64,000 bases of DNA, from NCBI GenBank assembly GCA_035301285.1, contig DATGUN010000012.1:62001-126000 (forward strand). Direction: 5' to 3'. The notes beneath the pieces were generated by a model. It was not told the origin of the DNA. It saw nothing but the letters and a program-made list of their open reading frames with translations, and ran no database searches. Positions 36,511-44,533 of this stretch are shown here, piece after piece. The DNA is from DATGUN01 sp035301285 (GTDB lineage Bacteria; Bacillota; Bacilli; Bacillales; Amphibacillaceae). Both the position numbers and the translations under genes were made by a program. Position 1 is the stretch's first letter; each line of letters opens with the position of its first letter.

Positions 36511-36553
36511 AGGCACAAAGGGAGAGCATTCGCCGATCCGTTTGTGCCTTTTT
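36511..36553 (+). terminator. Terminator after the globin gene
   Basis: AGGCACAAA (36511-36519) pairs with TTTGTGCCT (36541-36549), followed by TTTT. Confidence 0.8.
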
Positions 36554-36579
36554 CATATAATGAAGAAATGATGTAGGGG

Positions 36580-36663
36580 AATATGGACCTGTGCAGTTTA
36601 GGGCGAGGGCTGCGCGATTCCGGGTGAGGTGTGCGCGATTTTGGGAGCAGGTTGTGCGATTCC
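36580..36663. repeat. Three tandem 21-bp repeats (plus one degenerate copy)
   Basis: Units at 36601-36621, 36622-36642 and 36643-36663 share the plan GGG-N8-GYGCGATTYY with TGCGCGATT as the core; 36580-36600 looks like a decayed fourth copy. The stretch is more GC-rich than its surroundings and has no coding frame in common. Function unknown. Confidence 0.6.
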
Positions 36664-36789
36664 AAGGTGGAACATTGCTTTTTCGAAAGTGTTGAACAAA
36701 TACATGTGATAATGTACATAATGGGATATGAGTCATATGTATTTAGCTTGGTGTAAAATGGAATATAAAATGAGGGGAGGTTTTTACGG

Positions 36790-37557
36790 ATGTATGTCGA
36801 TATGAATTGTGATTTAGGCGAAAGTTTTGGTTCATATACGATTGGACGTGATAGGGAGATATTGGATTATATTACGTCGGTGAATATCGCGTGTGGATTC
36901 CATGCTGGTGACCAGACGACAATGAGGCGAACAGTGAAAATGGCTTTGGAGAAAGGTGTCGGGATTGGTGCACACCCGGGATTGCAGGATTTGGTCGGGT
37001 TTGGGCGACGACAAATGGCTATCACTGCCGAGGAAGCTTATAATTTGGTTGTTTACCAAATAGGCGCATTATACGGTTTTGTAAGAGCAGAGGGAGGACA
37101 CATGCAACATGTTAAGGCGCATGGTGCCCTGTATAATATGGCAGGGAAGGATAAACAACTTGCCGAAGCCGTTGCGGAAGCTGTCTATGATGTGGATCCG
37201 GAATTGGTATTGTTTGGATTATCGGGGAGTGAGATTATTGAAGCAGGAAAAAGGATTGGTCTTGCGACTGCGAGTGAAGTTTTTGCCGATCGCACGTATC
37301 AGGAAGATGGCAGTTTGACGTCACGTGCACAAACAGATGCGCTTATCCATAATCATGAAAAAGCGGCTGAGCAAGTTATCCGGATGGTGAAGGAAGGGCG
37401 GATCAAGTCGCAGCAGGGACCAGACATTGCGATTGTCGCTCATACAATTTGTATCCATGGTGATGGAAAATATGCACTTGATTTTGCAGGTGGCATTAAA
37501 AGCGCACTCCGGAATTCCGGTGTCTCGGTGCGTCGTATTGGAGACTTTCTATCATGA
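36790..37557 (+). CDS. pxpA: 5-oxoprolinase subunit A (LamB/YcsF family)
   Basis: The 255-residue protein is the PxpA component of the ATP-dependent 5-oxoprolinase PxpABC, which opens 5-oxoproline (pyroglutamate) to glutamate. The family opening DMNCDLGESFG (residues 4-14), NIACGFHAGD (about 35-44) and GAHPGLQDLVGFGRR (about 61-75) are all present. Start ATG 36790 after GGGGAGG. The partner subunits PxpB and PxpC (KipI/KipA) are not next to it; the following gene is an Nramp transporter, the same order as ycsF-ycsG in B. subtilis. Confidence 0.9.
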   Translation: MYVDMNCDLGESFGSYTIGRDREILDYITSVNIACGFHAGDQTTMRRTVKMALEKGVGIGAHPGLQDLVGFGRRQMAITAEEAYNLVVYQIGALYGFVRAEGGHMQHVKAHGALYNMAGKDKQLAEAVAEAVYDVDPELVLFGLSGSEIIEAGKRIGLATASEVFADRTYQEDGSLTSRAQTDALIHNHEKAAEQVIRMVKEGRIKSQQGPDIAIVAHTICIHGDGKYALDFAGGIKSALRNSGVSVRRIGDFLS

Positions 37558-37701
37558 TAAATGAAGATTCCAGAGATACGTCATTTAGGGCGGGGCCAAT
37601 CACTTTGTATGTTCCGTCCACTCATATGACATGTATATCTAAAGTATTCGGAATACCTAGAATAACCAGAGAAAAAGATGGACGATATAGGAGGTTTGCA
37701 G

Positions 37702-38913
37702 ATGGAAGAAAAAAAGGGATTCTTCACAAAGTTGAAGGAAGTAGGACCTGGGGCGATTGTTGCTGCAGCTATTGTGGGCCCAGGTACCATAACGGCCGCC
37801 TCCCAGGCAGGGGCAGGTTTTGGTATGACGTTGATCTGGGCACTTGTATTCTCTGTCATTGCAACCATGTTCTTGCAGGAAATGTCCACACGCTTGGGCA
37901 TCATTACTGGAAAAGATTTAGGGACGGCTTTCCGGGAACAGTTTTCGAATCCGGTGTTGAAGTTCATTGCGGTCACTATTGTAATCGCTGCCATTGGAGT
38001 GGGTAATGCCGCTTATGAAACTGGAAATATTTTAGGGGGTGCCTCAGGTCTTGCCATCATTACGGATACACCCATTCGGTTATGGGCGGTACTTCTAGGT
38101 TTATTTATCGGGTTGTTGTTATGGTTCGGGAATTATAAAGTCATTGAAAAGTTTTTTGTCATCATGGTCGGTATCATCAGTCTCAGTTTCATCATAACTG
38201 CGGTTGTCATCAAACCGGATATCGGAGCAATTTTAAGTGGTATTTTTGTACCTAAGATTCCTGATGGATCGATTATATTTGTTATCTCGCTTATTGGGAC
38301 GACCATTGTTCCATATACATTCTTTCTACAGTCGGCGACGGTGCAGGAACGTTGGAAAGGGAAAGAGGCAGTCAGTGAAGGACGCTTTGACATCATCTTT
38401 TCCATGATTGTCGTGGCGATTATTTCCGTTGCGATTGTCGTAACGGCTGCTGGAGCGTTTTCCCTCGGTACGAACATTGAAGATCCAAGTCAAATGGCCA
38501 TCCAGCTGCAGCCATTGCTCGGTTCATGGGCAAAGGTTGTGTTTGCAATCGGTATTTTCGGAGCCGGTGCCACGTCAGTAATGTCGGCGTCACTTGCAGC
38601 GGCTTATGCGATTTCAGGTGCCTTGGGCTGGAAACTTGATTTAAAATCGTATAAGTTCCGTGCGATATGGTTGATCATCATTTTGATCGGGGTCATTTTT
38701 TCCGGACTTGATTACAGTCCGACTGAAATCATTATTTTTGCGCAGTATGCAAATGGGCTTATCCTGCCAATCATTGTCTTGTTCATGATTGTCGTGATGA
38801 GCAACAGCAAAAGATTGGGCGCGTATGTCAATAAGACATGGATGAATGTAGTAGCATGGATTATATTCATCATCACGCTTGTGTTGGCGCTGCAGTCCTT
38901 CGAGGTGTTTTAG
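37702..38913 (+). CDS. Nramp-family transporter (YcsG-like)
   Basis: The 403-residue membrane protein has about 11 helices and the Nramp helix-1 motif in diverged form, GPGTITAASQAGAGFG (about residues 22-37), where classical metal transporters have DPGN; this divergence is typical of the YcsG branch and argues against ordinary Mn/Fe transport. Start ATG 37702 follows AGGAGG by 7 bases; an overlapping frame from 37554 is not convincing. Located 144 bases behind pxpA. A role in delivering a substrate for the oxoprolinase pathway is an inference from conserved gene order. Confidence 0.8.
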   Translation: MEEKKGFFTKLKEVGPGAIVAAAIVGPGTITAASQAGAGFGMTLIWALVFSVIATMFLQEMSTRLGIITGKDLGTAFREQFSNPVLKFIAVTIVIAAIGVGNAAYETGNILGGASGLAIITDTPIRLWAVLLGLFIGLLLWFGNYKVIEKFFVIMVGIISLSFIITAVVIKPDIGAILSGIFVPKIPDGSIIFVISLIGTTIVPYTFFLQSATVQERWKGKEAVSEGRFDIIFSMIVVAIISVAIVVTAAGAFSLGTNIEDPSQMAIQLQPLLGSWAKVVFAIGIFGAGATSVMSASLAAAYAISGALGWKLDLKSYKFRAIWLIIILIGVIFSGLDYSPTEIIIFAQYANGLILPIIVLFMIVVMSNSKRLGAYVNKTWMNVVAWIIFIITLVLALQSFEVF

Positions 38914-38943
38914 ATGTTTACGGACGTGCCCGAATAATGGGAA

Positions 38944-38990
38944 GCGGTCCTTTCCAAGATGTTGGTATAAAAGGGAAGGACTGCCTTTTA
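38944..38990 (+). terminator. Terminator after the Nramp gene
   Basis: GCGGTCCTTTCC (38944-38955) pairs over 12 positions, two of them G-T, with GGGAAGGACTGC (38972-38984), followed by CTTTTA. Confidence 0.75.
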
Positions 38991-39628
38991 TGAGTTCTCG
39001 CTATATATTCAATGACCTTTCTGTTGTCCCCAGTATCAAATTATGTACAATCACACATTTCCACTCATTCTTGGCATAAAAATGTTCATAGTCATGAATA
39101 GAAACCAGCTGTGAACTTATAGGAACATAGAATTTATGATGATTTTAATAGACGTCTATATATTTTATATTTTAAACCACCCCGCAAACGTAAGGGAATG
39201 ATAGGTATTCTATGTATGCGTATCATCCATCCCATACAAATCATTGATTAAAACGTCATTTAACTGAAAATGATTAAATTTGCATGTTGATGAAGGAAAC
39301 TTGAACCCTTTATACTGTACAAGGATTGTAAACAAATAATGATCAATCGATATGCCTCCATGATAACTGGACGGCGATATTCGGATGTTTGGTAAGGTCC
39401 CGACCACGGATGTTTGAAGTTATACGCTATTCGAAAAATAAGCTTGATGAGCTTCCCCCTTTAAATCAAAACCGCTATAATCAACAGTATAATGGCCATC
39501 CATAAACGTCCATCCCGTCTATTTTTCATAAGGTATCGATGTGTCGATTATTTGGATCTTCAATCTATCATGATAGAGGGAAAAAATCACTATCATAAGA
39601 CATCATAAGATATCAAGGAGGATCAGAT
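38991..39628 (+). other. Gene-free region upstream of the OpuAC-type gene
   Basis: No supported gene in about 640 bases. AT-rich patches near 39130-39175 could hold a promoter. AAGCT-TGATG-AGCTT at 39441-39455 is a short hairpin. The length is unusual and leaves room for osmotic control of the betaine-binding gene or for an unannotated small RNA. Confidence 0.35.
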
Positions 39629-40522
39629 TTGAAGAAACAATTAGGAATCATGGTGGCCATAATAGTCATGTTGATGATGACAGCTTGTGGCTCAGATGAT
39701 TCAGACGCAGAGGAAAATGAAACGATTGGTGAAAAGCTGGATTATAAAATCACCGGTATCGACCCGGGAGCGGGGTTGATGGACTTGGCGCAAGATGAAG
39801 TGTTGCCAGCTTATGACCTGGATGATGATTGGGAAATCACCGAGAGCTCTGATACAGCAATGACAGCTGAACTGCAGGATGCGATTGATAATGAAGAGCC
39901 CATTATTGTGACGGCTTGGATTCCCCATTGGAAATTCAATCGTTTCGATTTAAAAATGCTGGACGACCCAGAAGGTGCGTTCAAAGGAAAAGAAGACATC
40001 AATACAATTGTACGGCTTGGGCTAGAAGAGGATATGCCGAATGCCTATAAATTTTTTGACCAATTCGAATGGGAACCCGATGATATGCAAGATGTCATGC
40101 TGAAAATCGAAGAAGGCATGGACGAACAAGAAGCAGCTGAAGAATGGGTTGAAGATAACGAAGACCTGGTTGATGAATGGATCGATGGGGTCGATTCCGG
40201 AGAAGGACAAGAAGTGACCATTCCGTATGTTGCTTGGGATGACGTTGTCGCCAGTACCAATGTAGTCGGATATGTCCTGGAAAACAAACTGGACTTTGAA
40301 ACGGATTTATTATTGGTAGAACCCGGCCCGATGTTTGCAAGCATTGCCGAAGGGGACTCGGATGCCATGGTAGGTGCTTGGCTGCCAACAACACATAAAG
40401 CCTATTATGAAGAGTACGAGGACGACTTCGAGGATTTAGGCGTGAATCTGCATGGTACCCAAAACGGATTTGCCGTACCAGAATACATGGACATCGATTC
40501 CATTGAAGATTTACAAGAATAA
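39629..40522 (+). CDS. Glycine betaine/proline ABC substrate-binding lipoprotein (OpuAC family)
   Basis: The 297-residue lipoprotein (lipobox MTAC, Cys at about residue 20) belongs to the OpuAC domain family that binds quaternary ammonium osmolytes. Trp residues that usually form the betaine box are visible in VTAWIPHWKF (about 90-99), YVAWDDV (about 200) and GAWLPTTH (about 250). The protein is highly acidic. Start here is TTG 39629, preceded by CAAGGAGG. No OpuAA ATPase or OpuAB permease gene is adjacent, so it is an orphan binding protein that must work with a transporter encoded elsewhere. Terminator follows at once. Confidence 0.88.
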   Translation: MKKQLGIMVAIIVMLMMTACGSDDSDAEENETIGEKLDYKITGIDPGAGLMDLAQDEVLPAYDLDDDWEITESSDTAMTAELQDAIDNEEPIIVTAWIPHWKFNRFDLKMLDDPEGAFKGKEDINTIVRLGLEEDMPNAYKFFDQFEWEPDDMQDVMLKIEEGMDEQEAAEEWVEDNEDLVDEWIDGVDSGEGQEVTIPYVAWDDVVASTNVVGYVLENKLDFETDLLLVEPGPMFASIAEGDSDAMVGAWLPTTHKAYYEEYEDDFEDLGVNLHGTQNGFAVPEYMDIDSIEDLQE

Positions 40523-40529
40523 ATGTAAG

Positions 40530-40564
40530 CAGAAAAAGGGATGACGATGATCCATCCTTTTTCT
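40530..40564 (+). terminator. Terminator after the OpuAC-type gene
   Basis: CAGAAAAAGG(G)ATG pairs with CATCCTTTTTCTG with one bulge; the T-run is inside the right arm. Confidence 0.7.
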
Positions 40565-40694
40565 GATAGAACGCAAAATTGAAGACATATCCATCAGTGG
40601 GAAAAGTCAGAAGGGGGCGGTCCTTTCCGTGTGCGGTCTGCACATGACAGTCACTATCCTCTAGATATTTCCACGATTGATAAACACAGATAAA

Positions 40695-40731
40695 GCGGGC
40701 AAGACCTTATGATGCTATAGGTCTTGCCCGC
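40695..40731 (-). terminator. Terminator after the aldehyde dehydrogenase gene
   Basis: A perfect 13-bp GC-rich stem (GCGGGCAAGACCT/AGGTCTTGCCCGC) with an 11-base loop, 19 bases behind the minus-strand stop, followed on that strand by TTTATC. Confidence 0.8.
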
Positions 40732-40749
40732 CTGTCGTTGTTTCATCGT

Positions 40750-42225
40750 TTAGCGCATGTTAATCCACACGGTTTTGACTTCAGTGTAGTTATCCAGTGC
40801 ATACGAGCCCATTTCGCGGCCGAATCCGGATTGTTTGTAACCTCCGAATGGGGCAGCGGCATCGAACACGTTGTAGCAATTGACCCATACTGTTCCGGCG
40901 CGCAATTTGTCGGCAACATAATGAGCGTTTCGGATGTTTTCAGTCCATAGACCTGCTGCCAACCCGTAATTGCTGTCGTTGGCGCGGTCAATGACTTCAT
41001 CAAGGTCTTCGAATGGCATGGCAGAAATGACCGGACCGAAAATTTCTTCCTTGGCGATGGTCATTTTGTCATCGACATCCGCAAACACGGTCGGCTCGAC
41101 AAAATATCCTGTATCGGTGTGATTGCCACCTGTCAGTAGTTCCGCACCTTCTTCTTTCCCTTTATTGATGTAGTTCACGACACGATCTTGCTGTTCTTTG
41201 GAAACGAGCGGTCCCATCTGGGTGTCTTTATCCATGCCCGCACCTTGGCGGATGCTTTTCGAATGATCGACAAGGTCGGCCATCACGTTATCAAATGATT
41301 TTTTCTGTACGAAAAGTCGTGAGCCGGCACTGCATACTTCACCTTGGTTCATCATGATGCCGCTCATGGCACCCGGAATTGCGCGTGACATATCGGCATC
41401 AGGCAGAATGATGTTCGGTGACTTGCCACCAAGTTCGAGGGTGACACGTTTCAAGTCGCCTGAAGCCTTGCTCATGATATGCTTTCCGACATCGGTTGAA
41501 CCGGTGAATGCGACTTTGTTGACTTCGGGATGGTTGACGATTTCTTCCCCTGTTTCGCCATATCCGGTTACTACGTTGATGACTCCTTCGGGAAAACCTG
41601 CCTCAGCTGCAAGTTCAGCTAGATAAAGAGCAGATAGCGGTGTTTGTTCCGCTGGTTTCAGGACGATGGTACAGCCTGTGGCAAGTGCCGCTCCCAGTTT
41701 CCATGCAGCCATCAGAAGTGGGAAGTTCCATGGGATGATTTGTCCGACAACGCCGGTCGGTTCATGGCGTGTGTAGGTGAAAAATTTGCCTTGGACAGGG
41801 ATGGTTTCACCGACGATTTTCGTTGCCCACCCCGCATAATATCGGAAATGTTCGATGGCGAGTGGAACATCGGCTGCCGTCGTCTCTTTGATCGGTTTTC
41901 CATTGTCTAGCGTATCAAGCTGTGCAAGCTCATCTTTATTTTCTTCCATTAAATCAGCTAGTTTGTAGATGAGTCTGCTTCTTGAGGCGGCACTCATTTT
42001 TGACCAGTACCCTTCATCAAACGCCTTCCTGGCAGCCATGACAGCAGCATCGACATCTTCTTTTCCAGCTTCATGTACCGTCGCGAGGGTCTCACCGGTT
42101 GCGGGATTCAGACTTTCAAATGTTTTACCGGAAACCGAATTTTGCCATTTCCCGTTGATGAACAATTGTTTTGTGCCTTTTAAAAAGTCACTTACTTTTG
42201 GATGTAAATCAAGTGTTTGTACCAA
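40750..42225 (-). CDS. dhaS: NAD-dependent aldehyde dehydrogenase (DhaS-like)
   Basis: The 491-residue ALDH-superfamily enzyme oxidises an aldehyde to its acid; overall it looks like B. subtilis DhaS (class 1/2 ALDH). Catalytic Glu is in TLELGGKSPN (about residue 262), Cys in QGEVCSAGSR (about 296), cofactor Lys in LKPAEQTP (about 186), and EEIFGPV near 390. Start ATG 42225 lies behind AAAGGAGG. Unlike BetB it has the N-terminal extension LDLHPKVSDFLKG. A cre-like site 180 bases upstream suggests catabolite repression. Substrate is unknown. Confidence 0.88.
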   Translation of the reverse strand: MVQTLDLHPKVSDFLKGTKQLFINGKWQNSVSGKTFESLNPATGETLATVHEAGKEDVDAAVMAARKAFDEGYWSKMSAASRSRLIYKLADLMEENKDELAQLDTLDNGKPIKETTAADVPLAIEHFRYYAGWATKIVGETIPVQGKFFTYTRHEPTGVVGQIIPWNFPLLMAAWKLGAALATGCTIVLKPAEQTPLSALYLAELAAEAGFPEGVINVVTGYGETGEEIVNHPEVNKVAFTGSTDVGKHIMSKASGDLKRVTLELGGKSPNIILPDADMSRAIPGAMSGIMMNQGEVCSAGSRLFVQKKSFDNVMADLVDHSKSIRQGAGMDKDTQMGPLVSKEQQDRVVNYINKGKEEGAELLTGGNHTDTGYFVEPTVFADVDDKMTIAKEEIFGPVISAMPFEDLDEVIDRANDSNYGLAAGLWTENIRNAHYVADKLRAGTVWVNCYNVFDAAAPFGGYKQSGFGREMGSYALDNYTEVKTVWINMR

Positions 42226-42403
42226 AAGAAATCCTCCTTTATTTGGTGTATGATTTTGGAACTATTATTTTGTCCAGTCTGCGTGACTGCCTACAGCCTG
42301 CGTGATGTAAGAATTTACATGACGGGACATTATAAAAGTCTTCCGTCAATAAGATATGATTGCCGTTCGTTCAATATGTGAAAGAAACCCACCTCCTCAT
42401 CTA

Positions 42404-42453
42404 TGTAAACGCTTGCAAACGGGGGTAGAATTAACCCATGCAAACGCGTTTCA
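42404..42453 (-). promoter_or_regulatory. Two cre-like sites upstream of dhaS
   Basis: TGTAAACGCTTGCA (42404-42417) matches the cre consensus at 13 of 14 positions. A second related sequence TGCAAACGCGTTTCA (42439-42453) has the same halves with one extra central base. Both lie in the dhaS/AGCS intergenic region; catabolite control of dhaS is the simplest reading. Confidence 0.5.
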
Positions 42454-42892
42454 TAATCTAGTCATCTATGAATGAAAGGTGCCATGTTGACAAACAAATC
42501 TTTATTATTTATATTGTCCCACAATGATATCAAAAAAGCAAAAAAATGAAGGTGTGTGACCTTTTGATTTCTTAGATGGAAATAAATTGGCTTGCATCAG
42601 ATAAACCTCACATTTAATTTTATCGCTCGTGATATACAAGATCGTTTATAAATCTCACTACATCGTCCTGGATATAAGTCGTATCCATTTTCGGTCTCTT
42701 TCACAAATGATCACTTCTATAATGGCAAGCCATCAGTCTAAAAACCTTCTTAACCAAATTAGGCATTGACATATGTGTGAGTATTCGGTTAAATTTAAAT
42801 TAACTGATGAATATGGCAATGGCATGAAGTTTAGTTGAAATGGAGGTGAGCACTCCGGAACAGCGTATCCCAGAAAAAGAAAGGAGTTTATC
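42454..42892 (+). promoter_or_regulatory. Intergenic region with promoter of the alanine symporter
   Basis: TTGACA (42766-42771), a 17-base spacer and TTAAAT (42789-42794) form a plausible promoter about 100 bases before the symporter. The rest of this stretch shows no gene. Confidence 0.45.
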
Positions 42893-44251
42893 ATGGCAAA
42901 TATTGAATCTTTTTTGGATAAAGTAAGTGATTTAGTATGGGGGATTCCACTGCTTGTGCTGTTGACAGGAACAGGGGTTTATTTGACGATCCGTCTTGGA
43001 GTTCTTCAGGTCGGGTCACTGCCATATGCTTTGAAATTGGCTTTTTCAAGAAATCAGGATAAAAAATCAGAGGGGGATATTTCTCACTTCGAGGCACTTA
43101 CAGCTGCTTCGGCGGCAACAATTGGAACCGGTAACATCGTTGGTGTAGCAACGGCCATCGTGCTTGGTGGACCAGGTGCTGTTTTATGGATGTGGGTGGC
43201 TGGTTTCTTTGGAATGGCGACGAAGTATGGTGAAGCGATTCTGGCTGTCAAATATCGTGTCAAGGACCAAGAAGGCAAGATGGCCGGTGGTCCGATGTAT
43301 TATCTGGAACACGGTTTGAAACAGAAGTGGCTCGGTGTGTTATTTGCGGTGTTTGGTGCTTTGGCGGCCTTTGGTATCGGAAATGGGACACAGTCGAAAG
43401 CGATCGCTGATTTGATGAATGATACATTCTCGGTGCCGTTTTGGGTAACGGGTATCGTTCTTGTTGTGTTTGCGGGATTGGTTATCCTCGGTGGCATTAA
43501 ATGGATCGGACGTGTCACAGCATTCTTCGTTCCGTTTATGGCGATTTTTTATATACTTGCTGGTTTAATTGTAATGATCTTGAATATTAATATTGTTCCA
43601 GAGGCATTTGGAGTTATTTTTAAATATGCATTTACAGGAGAAGCAGCTGCAGGGGGAGCGGTCGGTGCAGCCATTCGCTTTGGTATTGCCAGAGGCCTGT
43701 TCTCGAATGAGGCTGGTCTGGGGTCAGCTCCGATTGCAGCAGCTGCGGCCAAGACCGATATGCCTGGGAGGCAGGCACTTGTTTCGATGACACAAGTGTT
43801 ATTTGATACATTCTTCGTTTGTTCAATTACTGGTGTTACGATTGTCATGTCCGGTGATTGGCAGGGAGCGACAACGGACTCGGCTGGTTTGCTCACTGCT
43901 TCGGCGTTTGGGACTTTATTAGGTGATGTTGGACCGTATATGGTTACATTTGGTTTGCTGTTTTTTGCTTCATCGACGATTTTGGGATGGAGTTATTATG
44001 GCGAAAAGTGTTTCCAGTATCTTGTTAAAAATCCGACTGCTGTCAAAGTGTATCGGGTTGTTTTTGTCTTATTCATTTTTGTGGGAGCTACAGCCAAGAT
44101 TGAAGTCGTCTGGACACTTGCGGATGTCCTGAATGGATTGATGGCTGCACCGAACTTGATCGGACTGCTCGGATTATCCGGTATTATCATCTTTGAGACA
44201 AAACGGTTCAGGGAAAAAGCCAAACAGGAAAAAGACGAATTATCAGCGTAG
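42893..44251 (+). CDS. Alanine/sodium symporter (AGCS family)
   Basis: The 452-residue inner-membrane carrier with about 10-11 helices imports alanine or glycine with sodium. Family blocks: ALTAASAATIGTGNIVGVATAI (about residues 66-87), WVAGFFGMATKYGEA, GGPMYYLEHG (about 129-138) and GLGSAPIAAAAA (about 281-292). Start ATG 42893 follows GAAAGGAG. It sits just upstream of the MurNAc operon but has its own terminator. Import of D- or L-alanine would fit with cell-wall peptide use, though this is a common housekeeping carrier. Confidence 0.92.
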   Translation: MANIESFLDKVSDLVWGIPLLVLLTGTGVYLTIRLGVLQVGSLPYALKLAFSRNQDKKSEGDISHFEALTAASAATIGTGNIVGVATAIVLGGPGAVLWMWVAGFFGMATKYGEAILAVKYRVKDQEGKMAGGPMYYLEHGLKQKWLGVLFAVFGALAAFGIGNGTQSKAIADLMNDTFSVPFWVTGIVLVVFAGLVILGGIKWIGRVTAFFVPFMAIFYILAGLIVMILNINIVPEAFGVIFKYAFTGEAAAGGAVGAAIRFGIARGLFSNEAGLGSAPIAAAAAKTDMPGRQALVSMTQVLFDTFFVCSITGVTIVMSGDWQGATTDSAGLLTASAFGTLLGDVGPYMVTFGLLFFASSTILGWSYYGEKCFQYLVKNPTAVKVYRVVFVLFIFVGATAKIEVVWTLADVLNGLMAAPNLIGLLGLSGIIIFETKRFREKAKQEKDELSA

Positions 44252-44304
44252 TTCAGGTCAAAACGTATAAGGGTAGGATAAAAAAGAAATAGGATGTTGT
44301 TAAT

Positions 44305-44355
44305 GAACAAGCACTTCATTCCGGTATGTGAGACGGGAAGGAGTGCTTGTTTCAT
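44305..44355 (+). terminator. Terminator after the alanine symporter gene
   Basis: AACAAGCACT (44306-44315) pairs with AGTGCTTGTT (44342-44351), then TCATGTTTC. Confidence 0.6.
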
Positions 44356-44403
44356 GTTTCGGATATGTAGAAAACGTTTTTGTAACAATATTTCCAATAA
44401 AAC

Positions 44404-44465
44404 TTGACGTATGAAATAATATATTATAATCTGTTATAGACAAATCAGTTTAAATATTTAAACTG
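44404..44465 (+). promoter_or_regulatory. Promoter and 20-bp palindromic operator of the MurNAc operon
   Basis: TTGACG (44404-44409) and TATAAT (44425-44430) form a promoter with a short 15-base spacer. Sixteen bases after the -10 box lies the perfect palindrome CAGTTTAAATATTTAAACTG (44446-44465), where a repressor would block transcription. MurR (RpiR family) is the known regulator of murQ operons, but no such gene is in the window. Confidence 0.6.
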
Positions 44466-44533
44466 TATGCGATTACACAAAAGGAGGTTACATATTTCGC
44501 TTTATTGTATCAGTATGAAATTGATTAAGGGGG

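Noticed and set aside
37554..38006. 150-residue frame between pxpA and the Nramp gene
   Set aside because: Two thirds are an out-of-frame reading of the Nramp gene, and the first 48 residues match no family; the ATGA overlap with pxpA is probably chance.
40750..42225. Second betaine aldehyde dehydrogenase
   Set aside because: The overall pattern and N-terminal extension fit the DhaS branch better, and no choline gene is adjacent.
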